Source: SPJN01 sp965229935
GTDB taxonomy: Bacteria; Pseudomonadota; Alphaproteobacteria; SPJN01
Assembly: GCA_965229935.1 (NCBI GenBank)
Contig: CBDDKB010000002.1
Coordinates: forward strand, 1-64,000
Length of the DNA: 64,000 nt
Direction: 5' to 3'
Shown here piece after piece: positions 1-9,091 of this stretch. Position 1 is the stretch's first letter. Each line of letters begins with the position of its first letter. The notes beneath the pieces were generated by a model, which saw nothing but the letters and a program-made list of their open reading frames with translations, was not told the DNA's origin and made no database searches. The translations under genes were made by a program, and so were the position numbers.

Positions 1-1140
1 TATCGTCAGGTCCTTTTGCAAACTGATGTCGCTGCGGAAAATAATCGTGTGAATGCCCAGCTTGGCTTCCGCGCGCTGCCCTATCAATTGATGGTCAAGG
101 CTGATTATGACCCGGCATTGGGACAAGCCCGTCTTGATAGTTTGACTTTTGCCTCCAACAAATCGCGCCTGTCAGGCACGGCGTTGGTAACTGGTATGAG
201 TGACGGTAAGCGCCCGCAATTCAAGGCCGCTTTGTCCGGGCCTTATCTGGATATGAATGATGTTGTACCTGCAACGGTTGATAGCAAGGGCCGTGCCTCG
301 AACAATAACAGTGCGCCCGCCAATAGTGACCGATGGTCAAGGGAGCCTTTGCCCTTTGCGCCTTTAAGGACGGTTGATGGCACTTTTACGCTGGCACTTG
401 ATCGTTTTATCGGTTTTGGCCTCGATATTTCAGACATGAAGGGTGAGGCAAGCCTGAACAAAGGCGTGCTGAAGTTAGAGGACTTCACAGGCGCATTATT
501 CGGTGGCCCGATGCAGGCAAGCGGTACCTTTGATGCCAGTCAGGATCGTTCCACCATGCTGTTTGATTTGGTGGTCAAGAATGCAGACCTTGAAAAGGTC
601 GACCTTGGTTTTTGGCGCAAGGGCCGCTTTGCCGGGTTGGTTGATGGCACAATGACTTTCAACAGCAGTGGCGCATCAATGTTCGATCTTGTTAAGGGAT
701 TGAAGGGGGATGTTAAATTTGCCGGCGAAAAGGGTGCCCTGCGCGGCATGGACTTGCGCAAACTTGCCTTTGCCGTGCGGAATTTTGACAAGGGCGGCGC
801 CGCCCAAATCCCCGCTGCGCTGACGAAAGGCGAAACGCCCTTCAATGATCTTGATATGTGGTTGCAATTTGTTGATGGGGTCATGACCTCGAAACAAATC
901 AAGACCGATGTTGGATCAGATGTGCGTATGGCAACAGACTTGATGCTTGATTTGCCCAATTGGCATGCAAACTTTGCCACCGGGTTCTTCTTGGTAGAGA
1001 AAAAAGACATGCCGCCGATCAGCCTGTTGTTTAAGGGTCCACCAGATAATTTGAAGCGTAAGCTGGATACCGAGGCGATCAAGAAATATTACCTGAATTC
1101 GCTGGTGAAAAAGGGCGTGCAAAAGCTGTTCAAATTTTAA
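1..1140 (+). CDS. AsmA family protein, C-terminal part (5' end outside window)
   Basis: The frame is open from the first base, so the start lies upstream of the window; about 379 residues are visible. The sequence is a long beta-rich repeat-like protein with patterns such as GLVDGTMTFNSSG followed by a MFDLVKGLKGDVKF segment and GALRGMDL, which are typical of the C-terminal domain of AsmA-like envelope proteins. This family is anchored in the inner membrane, spans the periplasm and is linked to lipid transport and outer-membrane homeostasis. The end is basic and amphipathic (LVKKGVQKLFKF). The stop codon overlaps the convergent gene stop at 1137, the two sharing a TTAA. Family assignment is by pattern only; the substrate cannot be told. 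Confidence 0.75.
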   Translation, partial: YRQVLLQTDVAAENNRVNAQLGFRALPYQLMVKADYDPALGQARLDSLTFASNKSRLSGTALVTGMSDGKRPQFKAALSGPYLDMNDVVPATVDSKGRASNNNSAPANSDRWSREPLPFAPLRTVDGTFTLALDRFIGFGLDISDMKGEASLNKGVLKLEDFTGALFGGPMQASGTFDASQDRSTMLFDLVVKNADLEKVDLGFWRKGRFAGLVDGTMTFNSSGASMFDLVKGLKGDVKFAGEKGALRGMDLRKLAFAVRNFDKGGAAQIPAALTKGETPFNDLDMWLQFVDGVMTSKQIKTDVGSDVRMATDLMLDLPNWHANFATGFFLVEKKDMPPISLLFKGPPDNLKRKLDTEAIKKYYLNSLVKKGVQKLFKF

Positions 1141-1385
1141 GGCTGTTCCGACAACTCATCCGTCAGCGCCGCCTTCATCAGATAAACCCTGATGTGGGCA
1201 GACAGCGAATAGGTGCGAGCAGGGTTGACGGGATCAAGTGCCTGGGCGCGATCTTCGTCGATAGATTTGACCAGCGCGGCAACCGAAACCCCGCGCTGGG
1301 CTGCCAGTCGTTGAAGGGCTTGCCAGAACACAGGTTCAAGCGACAGGCTTGTCCTGTGTCCGGCAATGGTAATAGACCGTTTCAT
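1137..1385 (-). CDS. ribbon-helix-helix domain protein (RHH_4-like)
   Basis: An 82-residue protein beginning MKRSITIAGHRTSLSLEPVF, the typical opening of RHH_4 proteins common in alphaproteobacteria: a short basic strand, then two helices (WQALQRLAAQRG and SVAALVKSIDED). It probably binds DNA as a dimer; no target can be inferred. It lies 6 bp downstream of fumC on the same strand and is probably the last gene of an sspB-fumC-RHH transcript. It converges on the AsmA-like gene with overlapping stop codons. Confidence 0.75.
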   Translation of the reverse strand: MKRSITIAGHRTSLSLEPVFWQALQRLAAQRGVSVAALVKSIDEDRAQALDPVNPARTYSLSAHIRVYLMKAALTDELSEQP

Positions 1386-1391
1386 CCGGGC

Positions 1392-2783
1392 TTATTTGGG
1401 GCCGATCATTTTGCGCGGATCGACAATCTTGTCGAACTCAGCCTCGGTCACTAGGCCCATGCCAACCGCTTCGTCCTTCAAGGTTGTGCCGTTCTTATGG
1501 GCGGTCTTGGCAACCTTGGCGGCATTATCATAACCAATCGTGGGCGCAAGTGCTGTCACCAGCATCAGTGACCGACCCATCAGCCGTTCAATCTCATCCA
1601 CGTTCGGCTCAATCCCGACAACGCAATTGTCGGTAAAGCTGACTGCGCCATCTGAAACCAGTTGCACTGATTGCAGCAAAGAATAGATCATGACGGGCTT
1701 GAACACGTTCAGCTCAAAATGACCGTTGGACCCCGCAACAGATACTGTTGTGTGGTTGCCCATCACCTGTGCGCAGATCATGGTCAGTGCTTCACACTGG
1801 GTGGGGTTGACCTTGCCCGGCATGATGGAGGAGCCGGGTTCGTTTTCCGGCAATTGCAATTCGCCCAAACCTGACCGGGGGCCTGAGCCGAGGAAACGAA
1901 TGTCGTTTGCAATCTTCATCAGGCTGACCGCGATGGTGTTCAGCGCGCCTGATGCTTCAACAATCGCATCATGGGCGGCCAACGCCTCAAACTTATTGGG
2001 TGCCGTTTTGAAAGGTAGTCCGGTGAAGGCTGCGATTTCTGCTGCAACTTTTTTATCGAACCCTTTGGGGGCGTTCAGGCCCGTACCAACGGCGGTGCCG
2101 CCCTGTGCCAGATTATAAAGCCGCTTCAGCGATTCATTGGCGCGTTGGATGCCATAATCAACTTGTTGGGCATAGCCTGAAAATTCCTGACCAAGGGTCA
2201 GTGGTGTCGCGTCTTGCGTATGTGTACGCCCAATTTTGATGATTTTGTTCCATGCCTTTGACTTGGCCTTCAACGCATCGCGCAAATGTGTCAGGGCAGG
2301 GATCAACTGATTGCTGATCTGTTCTGCCGCTGCGATATGCATGGCGGTGGGGAAGGTGTCATTTGAAGACTGGCTCATATTCACGTGATCATTGGGATGC
2401 ACCGGGTCTTTTGAGCCGATTTCACCGCCCAGCATTTCAATGGCGCGGTTAGAGATCACTTCATTGACGTTCATATTGGTCTGCGTGCCAGACCCGGTTT
2501 GCCAAACAACAAGAGGGAAGTTTTCATCAAGCTTGCCTGCGATCACTTCGTCCGCAGCTTTCACAATGGTCTTGCCGACCTTTTTGTTCAGACCACCCAA
2601 TTCCATGTTGGCAACAGCGGCAGACCGTTTCAGGATCGCATAGCCGCGAATAACGGCCATCGGCATGGTTTCCCAACCGATTTTGAAATTCTGGCGGCTG
2701 CGCTGGGTTTGTGCGCCCCAATATTTATCCGCTGGAACTTTCAGCGGGCCAAAAGTATCTGATTCTGTGCGTGTCTTTGTCAT
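1392..2783 (-). CDS. fumC: class II fumarate hydratase
   Basis: Interconverts fumarate and L-malate in the TCA cycle in the cytosol; class II enzymes are iron-independent homotetramers. The 463-residue protein has the family signature GSSIMPGKVNPTQCE, the upstream SQSSNDTFPTAMH segment and GRTHTQDATPLTLGQE, all active-site regions of the fumarase/aspartase superfamily. The frame is open 20 codons further upstream, but I place the start at the ATG at 2783 because a GAGG Shine-Dalgarno sits 8 bases before it and family members begin near MTKTRTESDTFG. It follows sspB by 34 bp on the same strand. Confidence 0.95.
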   Translation of the reverse strand: MTKTRTESDTFGPLKVPADKYWGAQTQRSRQNFKIGWETMPMAVIRGYAILKRSAAVANMELGGLNKKVGKTIVKAADEVIAGKLDENFPLVVWQTGSGTQTNMNVNEVISNRAIEMLGGEIGSKDPVHPNDHVNMSQSSNDTFPTAMHIAAAEQISNQLIPALTHLRDALKAKSKAWNKIIKIGRTHTQDATPLTLGQEFSGYAQQVDYGIQRANESLKRLYNLAQGGTAVGTGLNAPKGFDKKVAAEIAAFTGLPFKTAPNKFEALAAHDAIVEASGALNTIAVSLMKIANDIRFLGSGPRSGLGELQLPENEPGSSIMPGKVNPTQCEALTMICAQVMGNHTTVSVAGSNGHFELNVFKPVMIYSLLQSVQLVSDGAVSFTDNCVVGIEPNVDEIERLMGRSLMLVTALAPTIGYDNAAKVAKTAHKNGTTLKDEAVGMGLVTEAEFDKIVDPRKMIGPK

Positions 2784-2817
2784 TATCTGATCCTCGAAAA
2801 AGGAAGGGGGGAGCCCA

Positions 2818-3444
2818 TCAGGGCTTTTTTCTGAATTGGTCAAGGGCGATCACTTCGCCTGATTTGGGGGACTTGCCGTCATCATCATCGCCTGCGGCAT
2901 TGTCTTTGCTGGCACCATCATCGTCAGAGGCGGCAGTTTCAGCGCTATCATCTTCGTCATTGCTGTTGCGTTCAAAGCTTGCAAAAAGTTCTTCATCGCT
3001 CAGCTCAGACAGGTCCGCGCCTTCTTCGTCAAAGCTGGCAAGACCGATATGGCTGCGGTCGTCATCGAACTCGTCTTCGTCTTCTTCGTCGCCTTCTTGG
3101 AATTGCAGGCCGAACTGAACGGACGGATCGAAGAAGCCGCGCAACGCATCGAAAGGCACCCATAGTTCATAGGGCTTGCGATCGAATTGCAGTGTTACGC
3201 CAAAACCATCATCCTTGACGATCAAATCCCAGAACTGATGCTGCAACACGATCGACATTTCCTCGCCAAACTTTTCTTTCAAAAAGTCGGGAACGACTGC
3301 TTCGGGATGCTGAGGGTTGAAGGCCAGATAGAAATGATGATCGCCGGGCAGGCCGTGTTCGGCCACAAGCGACAGCGCCTCCTTCACCACGTTGCGCAGC
3401 GCGGTTTGCACCATCACGTCATAGCGCAGTTCCTGATCGGTCAT
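2818..3444 (-). CDS. sspB: SspB family protein (ClpXP adaptor)
   Basis: A 208-residue protein matching the alphaproteobacterial SspB (stringent starvation protein B-like) pattern: N-terminal LRYDVMVQTALRNVVKEAL, then HHFYLAFNPQHPEAVVP and the substrate-binding core ending FDALRGFFDPSVQFGLQF. Known members deliver ssrA-tagged and other substrates to ClpXP. The tail from about residue 118 is very acidic (GDEEDEDEFDDD and further DE-rich runs), as expected for a flexible linker, and ends in a basic ALDQFRKKP motif like the ClpX-tethering tail. First gene of the probable sspB-fumC-RHH operon. Confidence 0.85.
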   Translation of the reverse strand: MTDQELRYDVMVQTALRNVVKEALSLVAEHGLPGDHHFYLAFNPQHPEAVVPDFLKEKFGEEMSIVLQHQFWDLIVKDDGFGVTLQFDRKPYELWVPFDALRGFFDPSVQFGLQFQEGDEEDEDEFDDDRSHIGLASFDEEGADLSELSDEELFASFERNSNDEDDSAETAASDDDGASKDNAAGDDDDGKSPKSGEVIALDQFRKKP

Positions 3445-3617
3445 AAAGCTGGTCCCAAAAGTCGAATAAATTTGATGAATATCGGGTCGCTACCCTATAG
3501 AAGCAAAGACCGTCCGCCAAGCGGGCAAGCGAAGATTCTTTGCTTGAATCCTGCCTGTGGCGTGTTTTTATGCAGTCTGTTGAAATTGTGACCAAATTGG
3601 ATGGGAATTTGTACCCA

Positions 3618-4187
3618 ATGACTAACGCGCTTAACCTTTTGCATCAAAGACGATCCGTCAAGGCGAAGGATATGGTTGGCCCAGGGCCTGACGATGCTGC
3701 GTTGGAAGCCATTCTGCGGGCAGGGCATCGGGTGCCCGATCATGGAAAGCTGGGGCCTTGGCGCTTTATCATTTTTCAGGGCGATGCTCGGATTGCTTTT
3801 GGTAAGGCCTTGGTCAAAATCTATGGCGCTGTGAACCCAGAGATGGGGCCGGACACCGCTGCTGCACAGGCGGGCCTGCCGGTGCGGGCACCGTTGATGA
3901 TTGCGGTGGTCTATAGCCCCTCAGAGGCCAAACCGATTCCTGAGTGGGAGCAGATAATGTCCACAGGGGCAGTCTGTCAGAATATGCTGCTTGCTGCGCA
4001 TGCCCAAGGCTATGTTGGACAGTGGTTGACAGAATGGATGGCGTTTGAGCCGAAAGTGGCTGACCATCTGGGGTTGGCTGAGGGGGAGCAGATTGCAGGC
4101 TTCCTTTATTTTGGATCAGCCGCTGATACACCGGCTGAGCGTGAGCGCCCTGACCTTGAAATGCGGATAAGCCATTATGGCAGCTGA
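3618..4187 (+). CDS. nitroreductase family protein (YdjA-like)
   Basis: A 189-residue flavoprotein of the NADH/NADPH nitroreductase superfamily. Visible markers are the N-terminal LLHQRRSVKA (FMN phosphate contact region), HRVPDHGKLGPWRF and the GAVCQNMLLAAHAQGY helix near the C-terminal half. The size fits the short YdjA type that acts as an FMN-dependent oxidoreductase; the natural substrate is unknown. The frame runs upstream to 3540, but family members start near MTNALNLLHQRRS, so the ATG at 3618 is preferred although its ribosome site is weak. The stop overlaps the start of the next gene by 11 bases, so the two are probably translationally coupled. Confidence 0.8.
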   Translation: MTNALNLLHQRRSVKAKDMVGPGPDDAALEAILRAGHRVPDHGKLGPWRFIIFQGDARIAFGKALVKIYGAVNPEMGPDTAAAQAGLPVRAPLMIAVVYSPSEAKPIPEWEQIMSTGAVCQNMLLAAHAQGYVGQWLTEWMAFEPKVADHLGLAEGEQIAGFLYFGSAADTPAERERPDLEMRISHYGS

Positions 4188-5196
4188 CACAAACGAATCT
4201 GAAGTCTGGCCGATCTGGCGCTATATCTTAATGATCGCGCTAATCAGCGGGTCTTATGTTGCCTATGCGTGGGCTTTCGATCTGCCGATATTGGCGGGTG
4301 ACAGTGAATCGATTGTGCCTGTGCAAACCGGCATGTGGGCGGCTGTCATGACAGGTTGTCTTGCCGCACTGGGCCATTGGACCGCACATGCGACGGAGCT
4401 GCGAGTTTTCAGGATATTGGGTGATCTTCCTTTTTTACCTGAAAGTGGCGGTATTGATGAGATCAAATCAGAATGGGCAGCCAAATCCACTGAACCAGCT
4501 TTAAATGCGCGCGCGCGCCGCATGGAAATAGGTGGTGCGGTTTCAGGTCTTTTGTTTGCTGTTTTAGCAATCGCAATGACGATTGATGCTGTCTCGATTA
4601 CGGAAAGATTTATCTTTGCGGGCTGGTATATTGTTGTTCTGCCTTATTTATTTGCCTATGTCACAAAGCATGTTTACCGCAATATCGTCGGGTCCCGTTT
4701 CATATTAGAGCGGGCGGCCGCCCTTACCGAAATCGATATACTCAGGCCGCAACGACAGATCGCCTTCGCGCGTTTGGCATTGCGCAACGGCTTGGGCTGG
4801 ATTGTTGCGTTGACAGTTACGCTATTGCTGACGCTTGGGGATCAGGTGTCAAAACCGGGCATGATCCCACTCTTTCTAGGGACTGGGCTAATGGCTGTTC
4901 AGTCTTTTTGGGGGCCAATGCGGGTGATCCACAATAAATTGACGCAAATCAAGAATGACGAGCTTGAGCGTCTGTCTACCCTGATCGCAACGGCGCGGCA
5001 CGAACTTGAAAAGGGAAATGATGCTGCCGGGTCCAGGCTGTCGGGCCTTATCGCGTGGCGGCAGGCCGTGCATGACGCAAGGGAATGGCCGACCGATACC
5101 GGGACGGTTTTGCGTCTTTTCCTTTACCTGGCGATTCCTGTTGGCGGCTGGGTTGGTGCTGCCTTTGTGGAAGCATTGCTGGAACCATTATTTTAG
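4177..5196 (+). CDS. hypothetical multi-pass membrane protein
   Basis: A 339-residue protein I cannot assign to a named family. About seven hydrophobic segments are visible, for example YILMIALISGSYVAYAW near the N-terminus, a GAVSGLLFAVLAIAM segment, WYIVVLPYLFAYV, WIVALTVTLLLTLG, and a C-terminal LRLFLYLAIPVGGWVGAAFV. A basic, charged loop with a short coiled-coil-like stretch (KNDELERLSTLIATARHELEKGND) lies before the last segment. It overlaps the nitroreductase gene by 11 bases, suggesting co-expression. No catalytic motif was recognised. Confidence 0.6.
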   Translation: MAADTNESEVWPIWRYILMIALISGSYVAYAWAFDLPILAGDSESIVPVQTGMWAAVMTGCLAALGHWTAHATELRVFRILGDLPFLPESGGIDEIKSEWAAKSTEPALNARARRMEIGGAVSGLLFAVLAIAMTIDAVSITERFIFAGWYIVVLPYLFAYVTKHVYRNIVGSRFILERAAALTEIDILRPQRQIAFARLALRNGLGWIVALTVTLLLTLGDQVSKPGMIPLFLGTGLMAVQSFWGPMRVIHNKLTQIKNDELERLSTLIATARHELEKGNDAAGSRLSGLIAWRQAVHDAREWPTDTGTVLRLFLYLAIPVGGWVGAAFVEALLEPLF

Positions 5197-5277
5197 CGCC
5201 ATTTGTGATGACAGGGCGGGTTGTGCCCGGTATGCTCCCGCGCACTTGATATTCTAAAATTGTGACAGGAACAGAAG

Positions 5278-5811
5278 ATGACGGTCTATTCGCTTGATGA
5301 TTTGGCCATTCAAACTGATGGGGATGATTATTGGGTGGCACCTAACGCAAGTGTCATCGGCAATGTTGTTTTGAAGAAAGATGCCTCAGTCTGGTTTGGG
5401 GTTGTGATCCGTGGCGACATGCCGAACAAAATTGAAATCGGCGAAAACAGCAATATCCAGGATAATTCTGTCTTGCACACTGATCATGGCATTGACCTTG
5501 TGATTGGTAAGAATGTCACCGTTGGTCACAAGGCGATGTTGCATGGCTGCACGGTCGGCGACAATAGCCTGATCGGGATCGGCGCCATCATTTTGAACAA
5601 TGTAAAGATCGGCAGCAATTGCATTATTGGTGCAAACTCGCTGATCCCTGAGGGTAAAGAAATTCCTGACAATTCGCTGGTCATGGGCTCCCCCGGCAAG
5701 GTGGTGCGTGAGCTGCCGCCGGAAAATGCGGACTTCCTGAAATTACAGGCAGCGCATTATGTCGAAAACGCAAAAAGATTTAAGGCCGGTTTGAAAAAGC
5801 AGGCTGACTGA
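5278..5811 (+). CDS. gamma carbonic anhydrase family protein
   Basis: A 177-residue left-handed beta-helix protein made of hexapeptide repeats (for example VIGNVVL, IEIGENSNIQDNS, LIGIGAIILNNVKIG). His67, His84 and His89 in HTDHG and VGHKAMLHGC correspond to the zinc-binding histidines of gamma-class carbonic anhydrases and YrdA/PaaY-like proteins. The family forms trimers in the cytosol; many members have weak or no demonstrated CO2 hydration, so activity is not certain. Stands alone between a membrane protein and an enoyl-CoA hydratase. Confidence 0.88.
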   Translation: MTVYSLDDLAIQTDGDDYWVAPNASVIGNVVLKKDASVWFGVVIRGDMPNKIEIGENSNIQDNSVLHTDHGIDLVIGKNVTVGHKAMLHGCTVGDNSLIGIGAIILNNVKIGSNCIIGANSLIPEGKEIPDNSLVMGSPGKVVRELPPENADFLKLQAAHYVENAKRFKAGLKKQAD

Positions 5812-5856
5812 TATTTCCAATTCACATCCTAACTCAACAAATTAAGGAGATTTCAA

Positions 5857-6630
5857 ATGGGTGAATTCACCTCAGTAGAAAAAGACGGCCACTTGACGAT
5901 TGTCACCATCAATCGTCCCGATGCGCGCAATGCCCTGCATCCCCCGGCAAATGATGAGCTGGCTGCAATCTTTGACGATTTCGCCGCTGACCCTGACCAG
6001 TGGGTGGCGATTATCACGGGCGCTGGCGACAAGGCATTTTCCGCTGGGAATGATCTTGTCTGGCAGGCGCAGGGCAATCCGATCACCGTGCCTGAAACAG
6101 GGTTTGCAGGCCTGACCGCCCGTTATGACTGTAACAAGCCGATCATCGCCGCCGTAAACGGTTTCGCTATGGGCGGTGGGTTTGAAATCGCATTGGCTTG
6201 CGATCTGATCATCGCTGCTGACACGGCAAAATTCGCCCTGCCTGAGCCGAAGGTTGGTCTGGCTGCTCTTGCCGGTGGTATTCATCGCCTGCCGCGCCAA
6301 ATTGGGTTGAAGCAGGCCATGGGCATGATGTTGACAGGCCGTCAGGTTCCTGCCGCAGAGGGCAAAGAGCTTGGCTTCGTCAACGAGGTTGTGCCCGGTG
6401 ACCAATTGATGGAAACGGCCAAAAAGTGGGCGGGCATGATTCTTGAATGCGCCCCCTTGTCTGTGCGTGCAACCAAGGAAGCGGCAATGCAGGGGCTTAA
6501 TCAGGCTGACTATAAAGACGCCTTTGAAGGTAAATACCAGGCGGTTTATGATATGTTCAAATCTGAAGATTTGATGGAGGGGCCCAAGGCCTTTGCAGAA
6601 AAACGCAAACCCAATTGGCAGGGCAAATAA
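5857..6630 (+). CDS. enoyl-CoA hydratase/isomerase family protein
   Basis: A 257-residue crotonase-fold protein. The oxyanion-hole segments ITGAGDKAFSAGNDL and AVNGFAMGGGFEIALACDL are present, followed by the ALPEPKVGLAALAGGIHRLPRQIG segment that usually carries the catalytic Glu. The family hydrates or isomerises acyl-CoA thioesters in fatty-acid or aromatic degradation; the exact substrate is not clear. A strong AAGGAGA ribosome site precedes the ATG. The C-terminus KRKPNWQGK is the common short tail of this family. Confidence 0.9.
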   Translation: MGEFTSVEKDGHLTIVTINRPDARNALHPPANDELAAIFDDFAADPDQWVAIITGAGDKAFSAGNDLVWQAQGNPITVPETGFAGLTARYDCNKPIIAAVNGFAMGGGFEIALACDLIIAADTAKFALPEPKVGLAALAGGIHRLPRQIGLKQAMGMMLTGRQVPAAEGKELGFVNEVVPGDQLMETAKKWAGMILECAPLSVRATKEAAMQGLNQADYKDAFEGKYQAVYDMFKSEDLMEGPKAFAEKRKPNWQGK

Positions 6631-6836
6631 GCCTGTTATTTGAGTGATATAGGGCTGCGCCATCCCCGGAATGTTTAGTGAGTGCCTAGATATATAAAAG
6701 ATGACACTTGCGTCACTTTTGAATCGCGATTATGAAGACGCCATTCAGAATTGATAGAGCATAGGTGCAGCCCCTTAGCTTCCCGGTGTCTTTTGGCATT
6801 TGGCAGCAGTCAGGGTACGAGGAAAAGGACACGAAA

Positions 6837-8474
6837 ATGGCCGACGCACAATTTGATTATATCATTGTAGGGGCAGGTTCTGCAGGCTGCGTGCTTGCCA
6901 ACCGTCTGTCGGAAGACCCCAACAATAAGGTTCTGTTGCTTGAGGCCGGCGGCAAAGACAATAACGTCTTGATCCACATGCCTGCCGGTGTCGGCGGCAT
7001 GATCAGCGGCAAAAAGGACAATTGGTATTACTATACCGAAGGTCAGTCAGAGCTGAATAATCGCAAGCTATATTGGCCGCGCGGCAAGGTGCTTGGCGGA
7101 TCATCCTCCATCAATGGGATGATCTATATTCGTGGTCATGCCCGTGACTATGATTTGTGGAGCCAGATGGGCTGCCGTGGCTGGTCATTTGAAAATGTTC
7201 TGCCCTATTTCAAACGGTCAGAGTCCAATGAAAATGGCGGTGACGATTTCCACGGTGGTGAAGGTCCGCTGCGGGTTTCAAATCGTGAAGATATGAACGA
7301 ACTGTTCGATGTCTTTATCGAGGCAGGTAAGCAAGCCGGTCACCCTGTTACTGATGACTTTAACGGTCCGCAGCAAGAAGGCGTTGGTCCATATCAGCTG
7401 ACCATTCATGATGGTGAGCGCTGGTCGGCTGCAAAAGGGTATCTGACGCCGATCTTGAAACGCCCGAACCTAACGGTAGAGGTTGAGGCGCTGACCAATC
7501 GTGTCATCTTTGAAGGCAAGCGCGCTGTCGGTGTTGAATATCAACAAAAGGGTAAGACAGTTACCGCTCGTGCTGGCAAGGAAGTGCTGTTGTCCGGTGG
7601 TGCCATCAATTCGCCGCAACTGCTATTGCTGTCAGGTATTGGTGACGGTGCCTATTTGCAGAAATGGGGCCTTGATGTCGTGTCTGATCTGCCCGGTGTC
7701 GGTCAGAACTTGCAAGACCATCTTGATGCCTGCCTGCACTATGAATGCACGCAGGATATTACGCTAAACTCGCAGGGCAATATTGCACGCATGTTGTGGA
7801 CGGGTATGCAGTACACCTTTTTCAAAAAGGGGTTGGGCCGCGGCAATGGTCTTGAAACAGGTGCCTTCCTAAAATCTGATCCGTCCTGCGATGTGCCTGA
7901 TTTGCAGTTGCACTTTATCCCGGCAATCATGATGGACCATGCGCGCGAAAAATATGATGGCCATGGTTATACATTGCATGTCTGTCAGTTGCGCCCTGAA
8001 AGTAAGGGATACATCTCGCTCAAGTCACTCAATCCGCAGGACCATGCTTTGATCCAGCCGAATTATTTGAAAGAGCAGAAAGATGTCGAAGTGATGCGTG
8101 CAGGTGTCAAGCTTAGCCGTAACATCATGATGCAACCCGCGTTCGACCCTTATCGCGGTAAGGAAATCAATCCGGGTGAACATATTCAGACCGATGACGA
8201 GATTGACGGCTTTATTCGTGAAAAGGCTGAAACCATCTATCATCCGATTGGCACGTGTAAGATGGGTGCAGATACGGACCGGACTGCCGTTGTTGATGAT
8301 CAACTGCGTGTGAAGGGTGTTGAAGGGCTGCGCGTCATTGATGCGTCTGTCATGCCGACATTGATCGGTGGCAACACCAATGCGCCGACGATCATGATCG
8401 CTGAAAAGGCGTCGGACATGATCCTTGGTAAACCGGCGCTTGAGGCGCAATCGGTTGAGATCGCGGCAGAATAA
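6837..8474 (+). CDS. GMC family FAD-dependent alcohol/choline dehydrogenase
   Basis: A 545-residue glucose-methanol-choline oxidoreductase. The N-terminal FAD-binding motif is YIIVGAGSAGCVLANRLSE, followed by the GMC signature YWPRGKVLGGSSSINGMIYIRG (in two parts) and a second signature near SGGAINSPQLLLLSGIG; the catalytic His is in YHPIGTCKMG near the C-terminus. It resembles choline dehydrogenase BetA and alcohol dehydrogenase AlkJ; without BetB/BetI neighbours, alcohol oxidation is the more general call. The frame extends 24 codons upstream, but the ATG at 6837 has an AGGA site and begins MADAQFDYI as in homologs. Confidence 0.9.
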   Translation: MADAQFDYIIVGAGSAGCVLANRLSEDPNNKVLLLEAGGKDNNVLIHMPAGVGGMISGKKDNWYYYTEGQSELNNRKLYWPRGKVLGGSSSINGMIYIRGHARDYDLWSQMGCRGWSFENVLPYFKRSESNENGGDDFHGGEGPLRVSNREDMNELFDVFIEAGKQAGHPVTDDFNGPQQEGVGPYQLTIHDGERWSAAKGYLTPILKRPNLTVEVEALTNRVIFEGKRAVGVEYQQKGKTVTARAGKEVLLSGGAINSPQLLLLSGIGDGAYLQKWGLDVVSDLPGVGQNLQDHLDACLHYECTQDITLNSQGNIARMLWTGMQYTFFKKGLGRGNGLETGAFLKSDPSCDVPDLQLHFIPAIMMDHAREKYDGHGYTLHVCQLRPESKGYISLKSLNPQDHALIQPNYLKEQKDVEVMRAGVKLSRNIMMQPAFDPYRGKEINPGEHIQTDDEIDGFIREKAETIYHPIGTCKMGADTDRTAVVDDQLRVKGVEGLRVIDASVMPTLIGGNTNAPTIMIAEKASDMILGKPALEAQSVEIAAE

Positions 8475-8476
8475 TT

Positions 8477-9079
8477 ATGACCAAGGTGGTTGAGTTTTTC
8501 TTTGATTGCTCCTCCCCCTGGACATACTTGGCGTTTTCGCAGATTGAGCGTTTGGCCGCTGCTGCTGATGCAGACATAATCTGGAAACCTATCTTGGTTG
8601 GCGGTGTTTTTAATGCCGTCAACCAATCCGTTTATGAACAACGTGCAAATCCCCAGCCGCAAAAGGCGCGCTATATGATGAAGGATTTGCGTGACTGGGC
8701 ACGTGCCTATGATCTTGAAATAAATTGGCCGTCAATTTTTCCGGTGCGGGCCGTTGCGCCGATGCGGGCTGTCGTTGCAGCCGCTGCGTTTGACAAGGTG
8801 CCAGAGCTTTCTTGGGCGCTGTTTCATGCCTATTGGGGGCTTGATCAGGATATTGCTGACCCGACTGTTCTGGCGCAGCACTGCGGTGCGGTGGGGCTTG
8901 ATTGGGATGCTATCGACAAGGCTATGCAGTCGGATGATGTGAAGGCACAGCTTAAGGCCAATACACAAGAATTGATTGAACGTGGCGGTTTCGGCTCTCC
9001 AACAATATTCATTGATGGTGAAGACATGTATTTCGGCAATGATCGCTTGTTTTTGGTTGAGCGCGCCTTGGCAGGCTGA
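8477..9079 (+). CDS. 2-hydroxychromene-2-carboxylate isomerase-like protein
   Basis: A 200-residue DsbA/thioredoxin-fold protein of the HCCA isomerase (kappa GST-like) family. The N-terminal FFFDCSSPWTYLAF carries the serine that replaces the DsbA redox cysteines, and the C-terminal RGGFGSPTIFIDGEDMYFGNDR is the conserved GSPT cis-proline region and helix. In naphthalene-type degradation these enzymes use glutathione to isomerise hydroxychromene carboxylate, but chromosomal homologs have many unknown substrates. It begins two bases after the dehydrogenase stop and is clearly in the same transcript. Confidence 0.85.
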   Translation: MTKVVEFFFDCSSPWTYLAFSQIERLAAAADADIIWKPILVGGVFNAVNQSVYEQRANPQPQKARYMMKDLRDWARAYDLEINWPSIFPVRAVAPMRAVVAAAAFDKVPELSWALFHAYWGLDQDIADPTVLAQHCGAVGLDWDAIDKAMQSDDVKAQLKANTQELIERGGFGSPTIFIDGEDMYFGNDRLFLVERALAG

Positions 9080-9091
9080 CAAACTGCCCCC